Below are positions 30,363 through 38,229 of a stretch of 64,000 nt of DNA, one piece after another. The stretch's first letter is position 1. The number at the start of each line of letters is the position of its first letter. The stretch comes from JALHSW01 sp963720675 (lineage in GTDB: Bacteria; Actinomycetota; Acidimicrobiia; IMCC26256; PALSA-555). Location: the NCBI GenBank assembly GCA_963720675.1, contig CAVRGH010000010.1, positions 558,001 to 622,000 of the forward strand. Reading direction: 5' to 3'. A program made the position numbers and the translations under genes. The notes beneath the pieces are model-generated. The model was not told the origin of the DNA and did no database searches. It saw only the letters and a program-made list of their open reading frames with translations.

Positions 30363-31142
30363 ATGACGAGCCGTCGACAGTTCCTCGCGGGTGCCGCGGC
30401 GGTGGTCCTTGCCGCGGCCTGCTCCGATGGTGGCGGCGCCGAGACGGCGCCGAGCACCACGACGAGCACCCTGCCTCCGACCACCTCGACCCTCCCGCCG
30501 ACCACGACGACGGTCCCCACCGGTCCCGCGACCTTCGTGACCACCGGACCCACCACGACGAACCGGGTGGCCCTCACGTTCCACACCAGCGGCGACCTGG
30601 GGCTCGCCACCCGCCTCGAGGACGTGCTCAACGGGCGCGAGGTCGTCATGACCGCGTTCATCGTCGGCGAATGGCTCGACGCCAACCCCACCTGGGCCGC
30701 GATGCTCACCGACGCCGGCCACGAGCTGGCGAACCACACCTATACCCACCCGACCTTCGGCTCCTTGTCGCCCACGGCGATGACCGACGAGATCACCCGC
30801 TGCCGGGACACGCTGTTCCGCCTGTCCGGGTCGGGCGGGCAGTACTTCCGGCCGTCGGGCACCGCCGACGGCACCACGGCCCCGAGCCCCGAGGTGCTCG
30901 CCGCCGCCGGCGCGGCGGGCTACCGAACGGTCCTCGGCTTCGACGTGGACCCGCTCGACTACCAGGACCCGGGCGCGACCGCGATCACCGAGCGCGTCCT
31001 CGCGACCGTGGCCCCGGGGTCGATCGTGAGCCTGCACTTCGACCACCCCGGGACGATCGACGCCCTGCCCGCGATCCTCGATGGGATCACCGCTCGCGGC
31101 CTCCAGCCCGGGACCGCAGCCCAGCTCCTCGACGGCGCGTAG
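30363..31142 (+). CDS. Tat-exported polysaccharide deacetylase-like lipoprotein
   Basis: A 259-residue protein. The N-terminus is a twin-arginine signal (TSRRQFLAGAAAVVLAAACS) with a lipobox, then a Thr/Pro-rich spacer of about 30 residues. The NodB-like domain has NRVALTFHTSGD where most family members have TFDDGP, then HELANHTYTHPTFG (the HxxxH metal site), FRPSGTADG and GSIVSLHFDHPGT. The metal histidines are kept, but the catalytic Asp pair is replaced by a displaced Asp, so activity may differ. It probably trims acetyl groups from peptidoglycan or another surface glycan. A TAGAGT box lies 10 nt before the ATG. Confidence 0.82.
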   Translation: MTSRRQFLAGAAAVVLAAACSDGGGAETAPSTTTSTLPPTTSTLPPTTTTVPTGPATFVTTGPTTTNRVALTFHTSGDLGLATRLEDVLNGREVVMTAFIVGEWLDANPTWAAMLTDAGHELANHTYTHPTFGSLSPTAMTDEITRCRDTLFRLSGSGGQYFRPSGTADGTTAPSPEVLAAAGAAGYRTVLGFDVDPLDYQDPGATAITERVLATVAPGSIVSLHFDHPGTIDALPAILDGITARGLQPGTAAQLLDGA

Positions 31143-31145
31143 CCC

Positions 31146-31196
31146 AGACTCCGGTCGGGGACTCCGGTCGGGGACCCCGGTCGGGGCGCCCGGTCG
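31146..31196 (+). repeat. 13-bp tandem repeat after deacetylase gene
   Basis: The unit ACTCCGGTCGGGG repeats about 3.8 times head to tail with small changes in the later copies (ACCCCGGTCGGGG, then CGCCCGGTCG). It fills the space between the deacetylase stop and the Lhr helicase start. It may act as a terminator-like or spacing element. Confidence 0.85.
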
Positions 31197-31217
31197 TAGC
31201 CGTCGTACCCATGAGCG

Positions 31218-34200
31218 ATGATGGCCGGGATGACGCAGCTCCACCTCGGCCCCCCGGGTCTCGTCGACGGGTTCCACCCTGCGGTCGCCGAGTGGTTCCG
31301 TCGGCGCTTCCCCGACGGTCCCACCGCGCCCCAGTCGGGCGGTTGGCCCGAGATCGCCGCGGGCCGCGACACGCTCATCGCCGCCCCGACCGGCTCGGGC
31401 AAGACCCTTGCCGGGTTCCTGGTGTGCATCGACCGCCTGTACCGCGCCCACGAGGCCGGTCAGGAGGTCGACGGCATCACTCGCGTCGTCTACGTCTCGC
31501 CGCTGAAGGCGCTCGCGGTCGACATCGCGGAGAACCTCCAGGCACCCCTCGCCGAGATCGCGGCGATCGGCACCGAGCTCGGGTACGCGGTCGCCGACCT
31601 CCGCGTCGGCGTCCGCACCGGCGACACGACCTCGTCCCAGCGCGCCGGAATGCTGCGTAACCCACCGGCGTTCGTCGTGACCACGCCCGAGTCGCTCTAC
31701 CTGCTCGTCACCAGCGGCAAGGGTCGCGACATGCTCCGCACGGTCGACACCGTGATCGTCGACGAGATCCACGCGGTCGCCCGCGACAAGCGCGGCTCGC
31801 ACCTGACCCTCACGCTCGAACGGCTCGAGGCGCTGTGCGATGCCCGCCCGGCGCGCATCGGCCTCTCGGCAACGCAGCGGCCGATCGAGACCGTCGCCCG
31901 CCTCCTCGTCGGCGACCGGCCGCTCCCCGCGATCGTCGACGCCGGGCACCAGCGCGACCTCGACCTCGCGCTGGAGCTGCCCGACGGCGAGCTCGAAGCG
32001 GTCACGTCGGCCGAGCAGATGTCCGACGTGCTCGAGCGCATCGCCACGCTCGTCTCGGAGCACCGCACCACGCTCGTCTTCGTCAACACTCGCCGCATGG
32101 CCGAGCGCCTGGCCCACCAGCTCGGTGAACGGCTCGGCGACGACGTCGTCGCCGCGCACCACGGGAGCCTCTCGAAGGATCGGCGCCACCGCGTCGAGAC
32201 GCGGTTGCGCGCCGGCGAGCTCAAGGCCCTCGTCGCCACCGCATCGCTGGAGCTCGGCATCGACATCGGCCCGGTGGAGCTCGTCTGCCAGATCGGCTCG
32301 CCCCGGAGCATCGCCACCTTCCTGCAACGGGTCGGCCGGTCGAACCACAGTCGCGCCGGGACACCGAAGGGGCGCCTCTACCCACTCACGCGCGACGAGC
32401 TCGTCGAGTGCGCCGCGCTCCTGGGCGCCGTGCACGCCGGTCGGCTCGACGCGATCGTGCCGGCCCGGCTCCCGCTCGACATCCTCGCCCAGCACGTGGT
32501 CGCCGAGCTCGGAGCCGACGAGTGGCGCGCCGACGACCTCTTCGCCCTCGTCCGCCGCGCCGCGCCGTACACGGAGCTCACCCGGGCGCAGTTCGACGAG
32601 GTCGTCGAGCTCGTCGCCGAAGGGATCCAGACCGGCCGGGGCCGACGCGGTGCATATGTGCACCACGACGCGATCAACGGCGAGCTGCGCGGGCGCAAGG
32701 GTGCCCGTCTCGCTGCGCTGACCTCGGGAGGCTCCATCCCGGAGACGGGCGACTACCGCGTGGTGATGGAGCCCGACGACACCTTCGTCGGCACCGTGAA
32801 CGAGGACTGGGCCGTCGAGTCGATGGCGGGCGACATCTTCCTGCTCGGCACGCACTCCTGGCAGATCCGCCGGGTCGAACCGGGCGTGGTCCGGGTGCGT
32901 GACGCCGGTGGCGCGTCGCCCACGGTCCCGTTCTGGATGGGCGAAGCGCCGGCGCGCACGGCCGAGCTGTCCGCCGAGGTGTCGGCGCTGCGCAGCCGGA
33001 TCGACGAGCTGCTCGCGGCCGGCGACCCCGACGGCGCGCGCGCCTGGCTCGTCGACACGACCGGGGTCGATCCGGTCGCGGCGACGATGATCGTCGACTA
33101 CGTGGCCGTCGGCCGCGCCGCGCTCGGCGCGACGCCGACACAGGAGTGCCTGGTGCTCGAGCGCTTCTTCGACGACACCGGCGGGATGCAGCTCGTGCTC
33201 CACTCCCCCTACGGCGGGCGGATCAACCGGTCGCTCGGGCTCGCGCTGCGCAAGAAGTTCTGCCGCACGTTCAACTTCGAGCTGCAGGCCGCGGCCAACG
33301 ACGACGCCGTGGTCCTGTCGCTCGGCCCGCACCACAGCTTCCCGCTCGAGGAGGTCCCGCGGTACATCTCGAGCCGCGGCATCGAGGACACGCTCCGCCA
33401 GGCGATCCTCGACTCTCCCATGTTCCTCTCACGATGGCGCTGGAACCTCAACCGCTCGCTGATGGTCCTGCGGTTCCGAGGCGGCCGGAAGAACCCACCG
33501 CCCATCCAGCGCATGGAGGCCGACGACCTCATGGCCGCGGTGTTCCCACAGGCCGCGGCCTGCCAGGAGAACATCACCGGCCCGATCGAGATCCCCGACC
33601 ACGTGCTCGTGCGGCAGACGATCGCCGACACCCTCAACGAGGCACTCGACATCGACGGGGTGCGCGCACTGCTCGTCCGCATGGAGTCCGGTGAGGTCGA
33701 GGTGCACTGCTGCGACACCACCGAGGCATCGGTGCTCGCCCACGAGATCCTGACCGCGCGGCCGTACGCGTTTCTCGACGACGAGGAGCTCCAGAACCGC
33801 CGCACCAACGCGGTCTCGCTCCGGCGTGGCCTCGCCGTCGACCTCGCGTCGATCGGCGCGCTCGACCCGACCGCGATCGAACGCGTGCACGCGGAGATCA
33901 CTCCCGAGCCCACCACGCCCGACGACCTGCACGACCTCCTCGCGTCGCTCGTGCTGGTTCGGCCGCACGAAGGGTGGCGGTCGGTGTGGGACCAGCTCGT
34001 GGGGCGCGGCCGCGGACGCGTCATCACCCACGACGGCATCGAGCTCTGGTGCACCACCGAGGCCCACGAGCACGCGTCCGAGGCACTTGCCGGTGCCGAC
34101 GATGCGGTGGTCGACGTCGTGCGCGGCCACCTGGAGATCGCGGGAGTCACCACCGACGCCGAACTTGCGCACGCGACGACCCTGCCCGACCGCCGGGTCG

Positions 34201-35468
34201 TGAGCGCGCTCGCGATCCTCGAACAGGAAGGGATCGCGCTCCAAGGTCGCTACACCCCGGGCTCCACCGACGTCGAATGGGTCGCGCGCCGACTGCTCGC
34301 GCGCATGCACTCCTACTCGCGCCGCAACCGGCGCGAGGGCGTCACCGCCGCGACCGCGCAGGACTTCCTCCGGTTCCTCCTGCGGTGGCAGCACGTCGCG
34401 CCCGGCACCGAGCTCAATGGCGAGGCCGGCCTCGTCTCGGTGCTCGACCAGCTCCAGGGCTACGAGAGCGCTGCTGTCGCGTGGGAGCCCGAGCTCCTGG
34501 GCCGTCGCCTCCGGAGCTACCAGCCCGCGTGGCTCGATCGGCTCGGCCACGACGGCCAGGTGAGCTGGCTCCGACTCACCCCACGCGCCCGCGACGACGC
34601 CAACGCGCCCGCCGGCGCACCGTCGAAGGCCACACCGATCTCCGTGGTGTTCCGCGACGATCTCCCCTGGCTCCTCGCCGCCGCCCGCATCGGCACGGAG
34701 CACGTCGAGCCCGACGTCGGTGCGACGGCCGAGATCCTCGAGGTGCTGCGGGCACGCGGCGCGTGCTTCGCGTCCGAGCTCGCCGAGGCGACCCACCGTC
34801 TCCCCGATGACATCGAACGCGGACTGTGGGACGGCGTCGCGCGCGGGCTCGTCACCTCCGACGGGTTCGCTGCGATCCGGGCCCGTATGCACGGTGGTCC
34901 GCGTGGGGTCGAGCACCGCCGACTGTCCCGACTGATGCGCGGCGCGCGCGTGGGCGGCGGTGCCGCAGCCGGCCGCTGGTCGCTCGTCCCCACCGCCCCG
35001 GAGACAGGCGCCCCGGAGACGGGTGCCGCGGGACCCGGCGCCGACGGAGTCGACCGCGACGATCTGGCCGAGGCCGTGGCCGAGCTCCTCCTCAACCGGT
35101 GGGGCGTCGTGTTCCGCGACCTCGCGGTCCACGACTCCATCCGGTTCCCGTGGCGCGACCTCCAGTGGGCCTTGCGACGCCTCGAGGACCGCGGCCTCGT
35201 GCGCGGCGGGCGCTTCGTCACCGGCGTGAGCGGCGAGCAATATGCGCTCCCCGCAGCCGTCGAGCAGCTCGCGCAGGTGCGCAAGCAGCCGCGCACCGGC
35301 GAGCGCGTCGTCGTGAACGCGACCGATCCGCTGAACCTGGTCGGCGTGATCGTCCCCGGGCCGACCGTCACGTCGATCCGCACGCGTGAGGTCGTGTACG
35401 TGGATGGCCTCCCCGAGGGCACCGAGGTCGACGACTTCGCCGTGCTCAGCGAGGTCCGGGCCGGATGA
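31218..35468 (+). CDS. lhr: Lhr-type superfamily 2 ATP-dependent helicase
   Basis: Large 3'-5' DNA helicase of 1416 residues. Helicase motifs are APTGSGKT with the lysine near residue 62, VVYVSPLKALAVDI, TTPESLYLLV, VIVDEIHAV, IGLSATQRPIE, TLVFVNTRRMAERLAHQLG, VATASLELGIDIG and QRVGRSNHS. The long region after about residue 450 matches the Lhr winged-helix and C-terminal parts (PYGGRINRSLGLALRKKF). Lhr acts in DNA repair in mycobacteria. The reading frame is unbroken over 4.2 kb. Starts at 31218, 31221 or 31230 are all possible. The stop overlaps the next small gene as ATGA. Confidence 0.93.
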   Translation: MMAGMTQLHLGPPGLVDGFHPAVAEWFRRRFPDGPTAPQSGGWPEIAAGRDTLIAAPTGSGKTLAGFLVCIDRLYRAHEAGQEVDGITRVVYVSPLKALAVDIAENLQAPLAEIAAIGTELGYAVADLRVGVRTGDTTSSQRAGMLRNPPAFVVTTPESLYLLVTSGKGRDMLRTVDTVIVDEIHAVARDKRGSHLTLTLERLEALCDARPARIGLSATQRPIETVARLLVGDRPLPAIVDAGHQRDLDLALELPDGELEAVTSAEQMSDVLERIATLVSEHRTTLVFVNTRRMAERLAHQLGERLGDDVVAAHHGSLSKDRRHRVETRLRAGELKALVATASLELGIDIGPVELVCQIGSPRSIATFLQRVGRSNHSRAGTPKGRLYPLTRDELVECAALLGAVHAGRLDAIVPARLPLDILAQHVVAELGADEWRADDLFALVRRAAPYTELTRAQFDEVVELVAEGIQTGRGRRGAYVHHDAINGELRGRKGARLAALTSGGSIPETGDYRVVMEPDDTFVGTVNEDWAVESMAGDIFLLGTHSWQIRRVEPGVVRVRDAGGASPTVPFWMGEAPARTAELSAEVSALRSRIDELLAAGDPDGARAWLVDTTGVDPVAATMIVDYVAVGRAALGATPTQECLVLERFFDDTGGMQLVLHSPYGGRINRSLGLALRKKFCRTFNFELQAAANDDAVVLSLGPHHSFPLEEVPRYISSRGIEDTLRQAILDSPMFLSRWRWNLNRSLMVLRFRGGRKNPPPIQRMEADDLMAAVFPQAAACQENITGPIEIPDHVLVRQTIADTLNEALDIDGVRALLVRMESGEVEVHCCDTTEASVLAHEILTARPYAFLDDEELQNRRTNAVSLRRGLAVDLASIGALDPTAIERVHAEITPEPTTPDDLHDLLASLVLVRPHEGWRSVWDQLVGRGRGRVITHDGIELWCTTEAHEHASEALAGADDAVVDVVRGHLEIAGVTTDAELAHATTLPDRRVVSALAILEQEGIALQGRYTPGSTDVEWVARRLLARMHSYSRRNRREGVTAATAQDFLRFLLRWQHVAPGTELNGEAGLVSVLDQLQGYESAAVAWEPELLGRRLRSYQPAWLDRLGHDGQVSWLRLTPRARDDANAPAGAPSKATPISVVFRDDLPWLLAAARIGTEHVEPDVGATAEILEVLRARGACFASELAEATHRLPDDIERGLWDGVARGLVTSDGFAAIRARMHGGPRGVEHRRLSRLMRGARVGGGAAAGRWSLVPTAPETGAPETGAAGPGADGVDRDDLAEAVAELLLNRWGVVFRDLAVHDSIRFPWRDLQWALRRLEDRGLVRGGRFVTGVSGEQYALPAAVEQLAQVRKQPRTGERVVVNATDPLNLVGVIVPGPTVTSIRTREVVYVDGLPEGTEVDDFAVLSEVRAG

Positions 35469-35614
35469 CAGGTGACCGCGCGCTCGCCGACCGTCGCGAG
35501 GCCGTCGTCCGCTGGCCCAGGGTTGCCGTGTTCCGGTTCGAGGGCGAGCTCATCGTCAACGAACGGGTCTCCTTCGACGCGTCGACGATGCTGGCCCAGC
35601 TCGGGCTCGTCTGA
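35465..35614 (+). CDS. 49-residue protein coupled to lhr
   Basis: A very short gene whose ATG overlaps the Lhr stop (ATGA). The product begins MTGDRALADRREAVVRWPRV and ends MLAQLGLV. It has an even mix of charged and hydrophobic residues and no signal or membrane segment. Codon third positions are GC-rich and the frame is continuous from overlap to stop, which supports translation. Function is unknown; coupling suggests a partner or stoichiometric accessory of the helicase. Confidence 0.5.
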   Translation: MTGDRALADRREAVVRWPRVAVFRFEGELIVNERVSFDASTMLAQLGLV

Positions 35615-35627
35615 GGGAGCAGCCTCG

Positions 35628-36164
35628 ATGCGGTGGACGGTGCACGGCGAGCGCGCGATCTACGAGAGCGAATGGATCCGCCTCGTGCTGACCGACGTCG
35701 AGATCCCCGGCGCCGAGCGGTTCGAGCACCATGTCGTGCGAATGCCGCAGCAGGCGGCGGGCGCCGTCGTGTTCGACCCCGACCGAGGCCTCCTGCTGCT
35801 CTGGCGGCACCGCTTCGTGACGGACACGTGGGGCTGGGAGATCCCCGCCGGCCGCATCGACCCCGGCGAGCACCCGATCGCGGCTGCTGCACGCGAGACG
35901 CTCGAGGAGACCGGATGGCAGCCGGGAGCGCTCACTCCGCTCGTGCGGTACCAGCCGCACAACGGGTTGAGCGACCAGGTCTTCCACGTCTTCCTCGCCG
36001 ACGGCGCCACCCATGTGGGCGACCCCACCGACCCGGGCGAGGCCGAGCGCGTCGAGTGGGTCCCGATCGACCGGGTCCGGCGGCTCGCGAGCACCGAGGA
36101 GATCCTCGACGGGCTCTCGCTCACCGCGATCCTCTACGCGCTCGCCTTCGACCACCTCGGCTGA
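35628..36164 (+). CDS. Nudix hydrolase, ADP-ribose pyrophosphatase-like
   Basis: A 178-residue protein with the Nudix box GRIDPGEHPIAAAARETLEETGW preceded by DTWGWEIPAG, and the hydrophobic strand AAGAVVFDPDRGLLLLWRHRF. The N-terminal ERAIYESEWIRLVLTDVEIPG and the later YQPHNGLSDQVFHVFLADGA resemble ADP-ribose or ADP-sugar pyrophosphatases. It would cleave a nucleoside diphosphate linked to another group. The ATG lies 13 nt after the 49-residue gene, so lhr, the small gene and this one form one operon. It converges with the sigma-factor gene. Confidence 0.88.
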   Translation: MRWTVHGERAIYESEWIRLVLTDVEIPGAERFEHHVVRMPQQAAGAVVFDPDRGLLLLWRHRFVTDTWGWEIPAGRIDPGEHPIAAAARETLEETGWQPGALTPLVRYQPHNGLSDQVFHVFLADGATHVGDPTDPGEAERVEWVPIDRVRRLASTEEILDGLSLTAILYALAFDHLG

Positions 36165-36167
36165 CGT

Positions 36168-36179
36168 CCGGCGCGCCGG
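36168..36179. terminator. compact palindrome after Nudix gene
   Basis: CCGGCGCGCCGG, a perfect 12-bp palindrome 4 nt after the Nudix stop and 4 nt before the stop of the convergent sigma gene. The same palindrome follows the L,D-transpeptidase stop at 38980. It may help end transcription, but there is no T run and the same 12-mer also occurs inside coding sequence. Confidence 0.3.
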
Positions 36180-36182
36180 TGA

Positions 36183-37667
36183 TCAGCCGACCGTGAACGT
36201 CGTGCTCGACTCGAACACGACGTTCCCCCCGGCGTCGAAGCCGCGCACCGTGTAGGTCTTCGGGCCCGGCGTGGACGCCACGCAGACCGAGCCGGATGGC
36301 GTCCCGGGGCAGACACTGGCGCTGCCGCTCGTCGCGGCCGAAGCGAAGCCCGGCCCCGAGACCTGGACCGTCGCCGCGTTCGTGACGCTCCACGACAGGA
36401 CTGGAGGGACGAACGTCGACCCCGATGACCCGGACGGCGAGATCGAGATCGTCCCCGCCACCGCCGGTGCCGGCGGCGGAAGCGGCGGAGTGACCGCTCG
36501 GGGTCTCGTCGTGGGTTTCGTGACGGGGCCCGGTGGCGTGACGGGGAGGACCGGAACGGTGGCCGCCGGTGTCGAGGTCGACGTCGACGTGGTGGGCGCG
36601 GGGCGCTCAGGCGTGTCGGCCTCATCGATCTCCTCGGCAAGGAAGCCCAGAGCCGCGATCGCGATCACCACGACGCCGATCGCGGCGAGGGCACGCCCCC
36701 GCCATCGTCGGCGCGTCGACGCCTCCTCTCGAGCCTCGCCGGACAGGTCGTTCGGCGGCACGCCGTCGCCGCCCGACGCCGCGGCACCCATCGGGATGCC
36801 GTCCGCAGACATGGCGTGGGCGATCTGCTGCTTCAGGAACGGGACGGCGAGGAACGGTGTTGCCGCGAACATCGCGCTCGGCTCGAGCTTCATCTCGCGC
36901 CGCTTGCCGCACTGCGCGCACGACTCCGCGTGCGCCGACGCGACCCGTACCGCGTCCGCGCCGAAGTGGTTGATGGACTCGGCCGCGAGCGCGTCGGCCA
37001 GATCGCCGCACACCGGGGACCCGCCGCGCCAGAGGACGCGCGCCTCGACCGCGGCCTTGAGTCGACCGCGCACTCGGTGGACGGTCTGGTTCGCAGCATT
37101 ACGGTTGACGCCGATCACCTCGCCGATCTCTGCCGGCGTCAGACCGTGGCGGAGCGTGAGGTCGAGCACCTCCGCGTCGCGCTCGCCGAGCGCTTCGGCG
37201 GCATCCCACACCAGATCGACGATCTCGCCGTCCTCGACTGCACACGCCGGATCGCTCGCGCGACCGACGCGGTCCTCGACTCGGAAGCCGGCCGGTGAGT
37301 CGGGCCGCGACGTCTCGACCGCCTCGATCACTGCCATGCCCTCGACGTCGCGCGGCGAGGAGCGCAGCTCCTTCCGTCGGCGGTTGAGCGCGGCGTTCCG
37401 AGTGATGCGAAGGAGCCAACCGCCGAACACTGCGGTGTCCTGGAGCCCGCCGAGAGTGCGCCACGCGGACACGAACGCGTCCTGTGCGACCTCGGGGGCG
37501 ACGGACGAGTCCCGGGTGATCCGGAACGCGAGGTCGTGCACACGTTCGAACCATCGCTCGTAGAGCATCCCGAACGCGTCGGGATCGCCATCGCGGACCC
37601 GGTCCACCAGTGCTGCGTCGATCCGGGCTTCCTCGCGGCGAGCGGCGAGCCGTGCATCGTCGTCCAT
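36183..37667 (-). CDS. membrane-anchored ECF sigma factor fused to zinc anti-sigma motif
   Basis: A 494-residue fusion. Residues 15-100 are sigma region 2 (DPDAFGMLYERWFERVHDLAFRI), 145-210 region 4 (LGERDAEVLDLTLRHGLTPAEIGEVIGVNRNA). C220 and then H246-x3-C250-x2-C253 form a zinc anti-sigma signature. One membrane helix lies at 326-343 (ALAAIGVVVIAIAALGFLA), followed by a Thr/Pro-rich stalk and an Ig-like domain (405-494) with a likely disulfide. Sigma, inhibitor and sensor thus appear in one chain, which may need proteolysis or a shape change to act. ATG at 37667 is preferred; GTG at 37697 is an alternative. A divergent small secreted protein lies 231 bp away. Confidence 0.85.
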   Translation of the reverse strand: MDDDARLAARREEARIDAALVDRVRDGDPDAFGMLYERWFERVHDLAFRITRDSSVAPEVAQDAFVSAWRTLGGLQDTAVFGGWLLRITRNAALNRRRKELRSSPRDVEGMAVIEAVETSRPDSPAGFRVEDRVGRASDPACAVEDGEIVDLVWDAAEALGERDAEVLDLTLRHGLTPAEIGEVIGVNRNAANQTVHRVRGRLKAAVEARVLWRGGSPVCGDLADALAAESINHFGADAVRVASAHAESCAQCGKRREMKLEPSAMFAATPFLAVPFLKQQIAHAMSADGIPMGAAASGGDGVPPNDLSGEAREEASTRRRWRGRALAAIGVVVIAIAALGFLAEEIDEADTPERPAPTTSTSTSTPAATVPVLPVTPPGPVTKPTTRPRAVTPPLPPPAPAVAGTISISPSGSSGSTFVPPVLSWSVTNAATVQVSGPGFASAATSGSASVCPGTPSGSVCVASTPGPKTYTVRGFDAGGNVVFESSTTFTVG

Positions 37668-37721
37668 CGGAGTACGCGCATCTTGGTCCACTCCCACTCC
37701 TCCGTGCCGTCCATGGCGCGC

Positions 37722-37750
37722 CTGACACCCGAGACCGTCGGCGCTTATCC
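37722..37750 (+). promoter_or_regulatory. promoter-like CTGACA-N17-TTATCC, rightward
   Basis: CTGACA and TTATCC separated by 17 nt, pointing to the secreted-protein gene at 37898. The first box is close to TTGACA. The second is a poor match to TANNNT, so this could instead be recognised by the neighbouring sigma factor or by a repressor. A mirror copy lies at 37814-37842. Confidence 0.4.
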
Positions 37751-37785
37751 CGCGCCCGACGCCCGGGGCCGTTCAGTCGGCAGAA

Positions 37786-37802
37786 CCGTTGCTGCACAAC
37801 GG
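37786..37802. promoter_or_regulatory. inverted repeat between facing promoter-like motifs
   Basis: CCGTTG and CAACGG flank a 5-nt centre. The repeat is nearly midway between the two mirror-image promoter-like motifs in the sigma-factor intergenic region, so it could be an operator or an RNA hairpin in both leaders. Confidence 0.4.
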
Positions 37803-37813
37803 ATCGCGAGGCG

Positions 37814-37842
37814 CGATAAGCGTTCGCGAGATCGAGTGTCAG
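37814..37842 (-). promoter_or_regulatory. promoter-like CTGACA-N17-TTATCG, leftward
   Basis: The minus-strand mirror of the motif at 37722-37750, with the same boxes and the same 17-nt spacing, pointing to the sigma-factor gene. If both are promoters, the two leaders are each about 140 nt and overlap as antisense RNA by about 50 nt. Confidence 0.4.
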
Positions 37843-37897
37843 GCGCCCCGACGGTGCCGACAGAGGGTCGGTCCGCAAGCACCAAGGGAGACCCACC

Positions 37898-38164
37898 ATG
37901 AAGGTCAAGACCCGCTTCATCAGCACGCTGTTCACCGCGACGATGGTCGTCGGCGCCCTGGGCGCCACGATGCCGGCCACCGCCGGTGCGGCACCCGACG
38001 ACATCGCCAACCCGCCGCACTGCACGCACGGTTGCAACCCCGGTCCCGACTGGGGAGGTCCGGACGACCTGGCCAACCCGACGGTGGACCCCGGCGACCC
38101 GGGTGACCCCGGTGACCCGGGCGTCGACGTCCCGATCCCGGCGAACGCCACATTCACCGGTTGA
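37898..38164 (+). CDS. small secreted protein beside sigma factor
   Basis: An 88-residue exported protein. The signal peptide is KTRFISTLFTATMVVGALGATM with cleavage near TAGAA. The mature part of about 56 residues has two cysteines (PPHCTHGCNPG), two DDIANP/DDLANP-like units and a GDPGDPGDPG run, ending ANATFTG. It looks disordered with one disulfide. The ATG has AAGGGAGA upstream. It diverges from the membrane sigma factor and is separated by a hairpin from the L,D-transpeptidase. The arrangement resembles that of the protein at 43414. I infer a wall or surface component or a signal protein; no family is recognised. Confidence 0.75.
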   Translation: MKVKTRFISTLFTATMVVGALGATMPATAGAAPDDIANPPHCTHGCNPGPDWGGPDDLANPTVDPGDPGDPGDPGVDVPIPANATFTG

Positions 38165-38173
38165 GCGCCCTCC

Positions 38174-38204
38174 GTGGGGCCGACCCGCACCGGGTCGGCC
38201 CCAC
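38174..38204 (+). terminator. 13-bp perfect hairpin between secreted protein and transpeptidase
   Basis: GTGGGGCCGACCC and GGGTCGGCCCCAC pair fully around a 5-nt loop, 9 nt after the stop of the small secreted gene. There is no T run. It should at least weaken read-through into the L,D-transpeptidase, which has its own ribosome binding site just downstream. Confidence 0.7.
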
Positions 38205-38229
38205 GGTCGCGTCCGAGAGGAGCCCCGAG

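Noticed and set aside
30315..33335. 1006-codon open frame on the minus strand opposite the deacetylase and lhr
   Set aside because: It is the antisense shadow of lhr; low-complexity composition and no recognisable domain.
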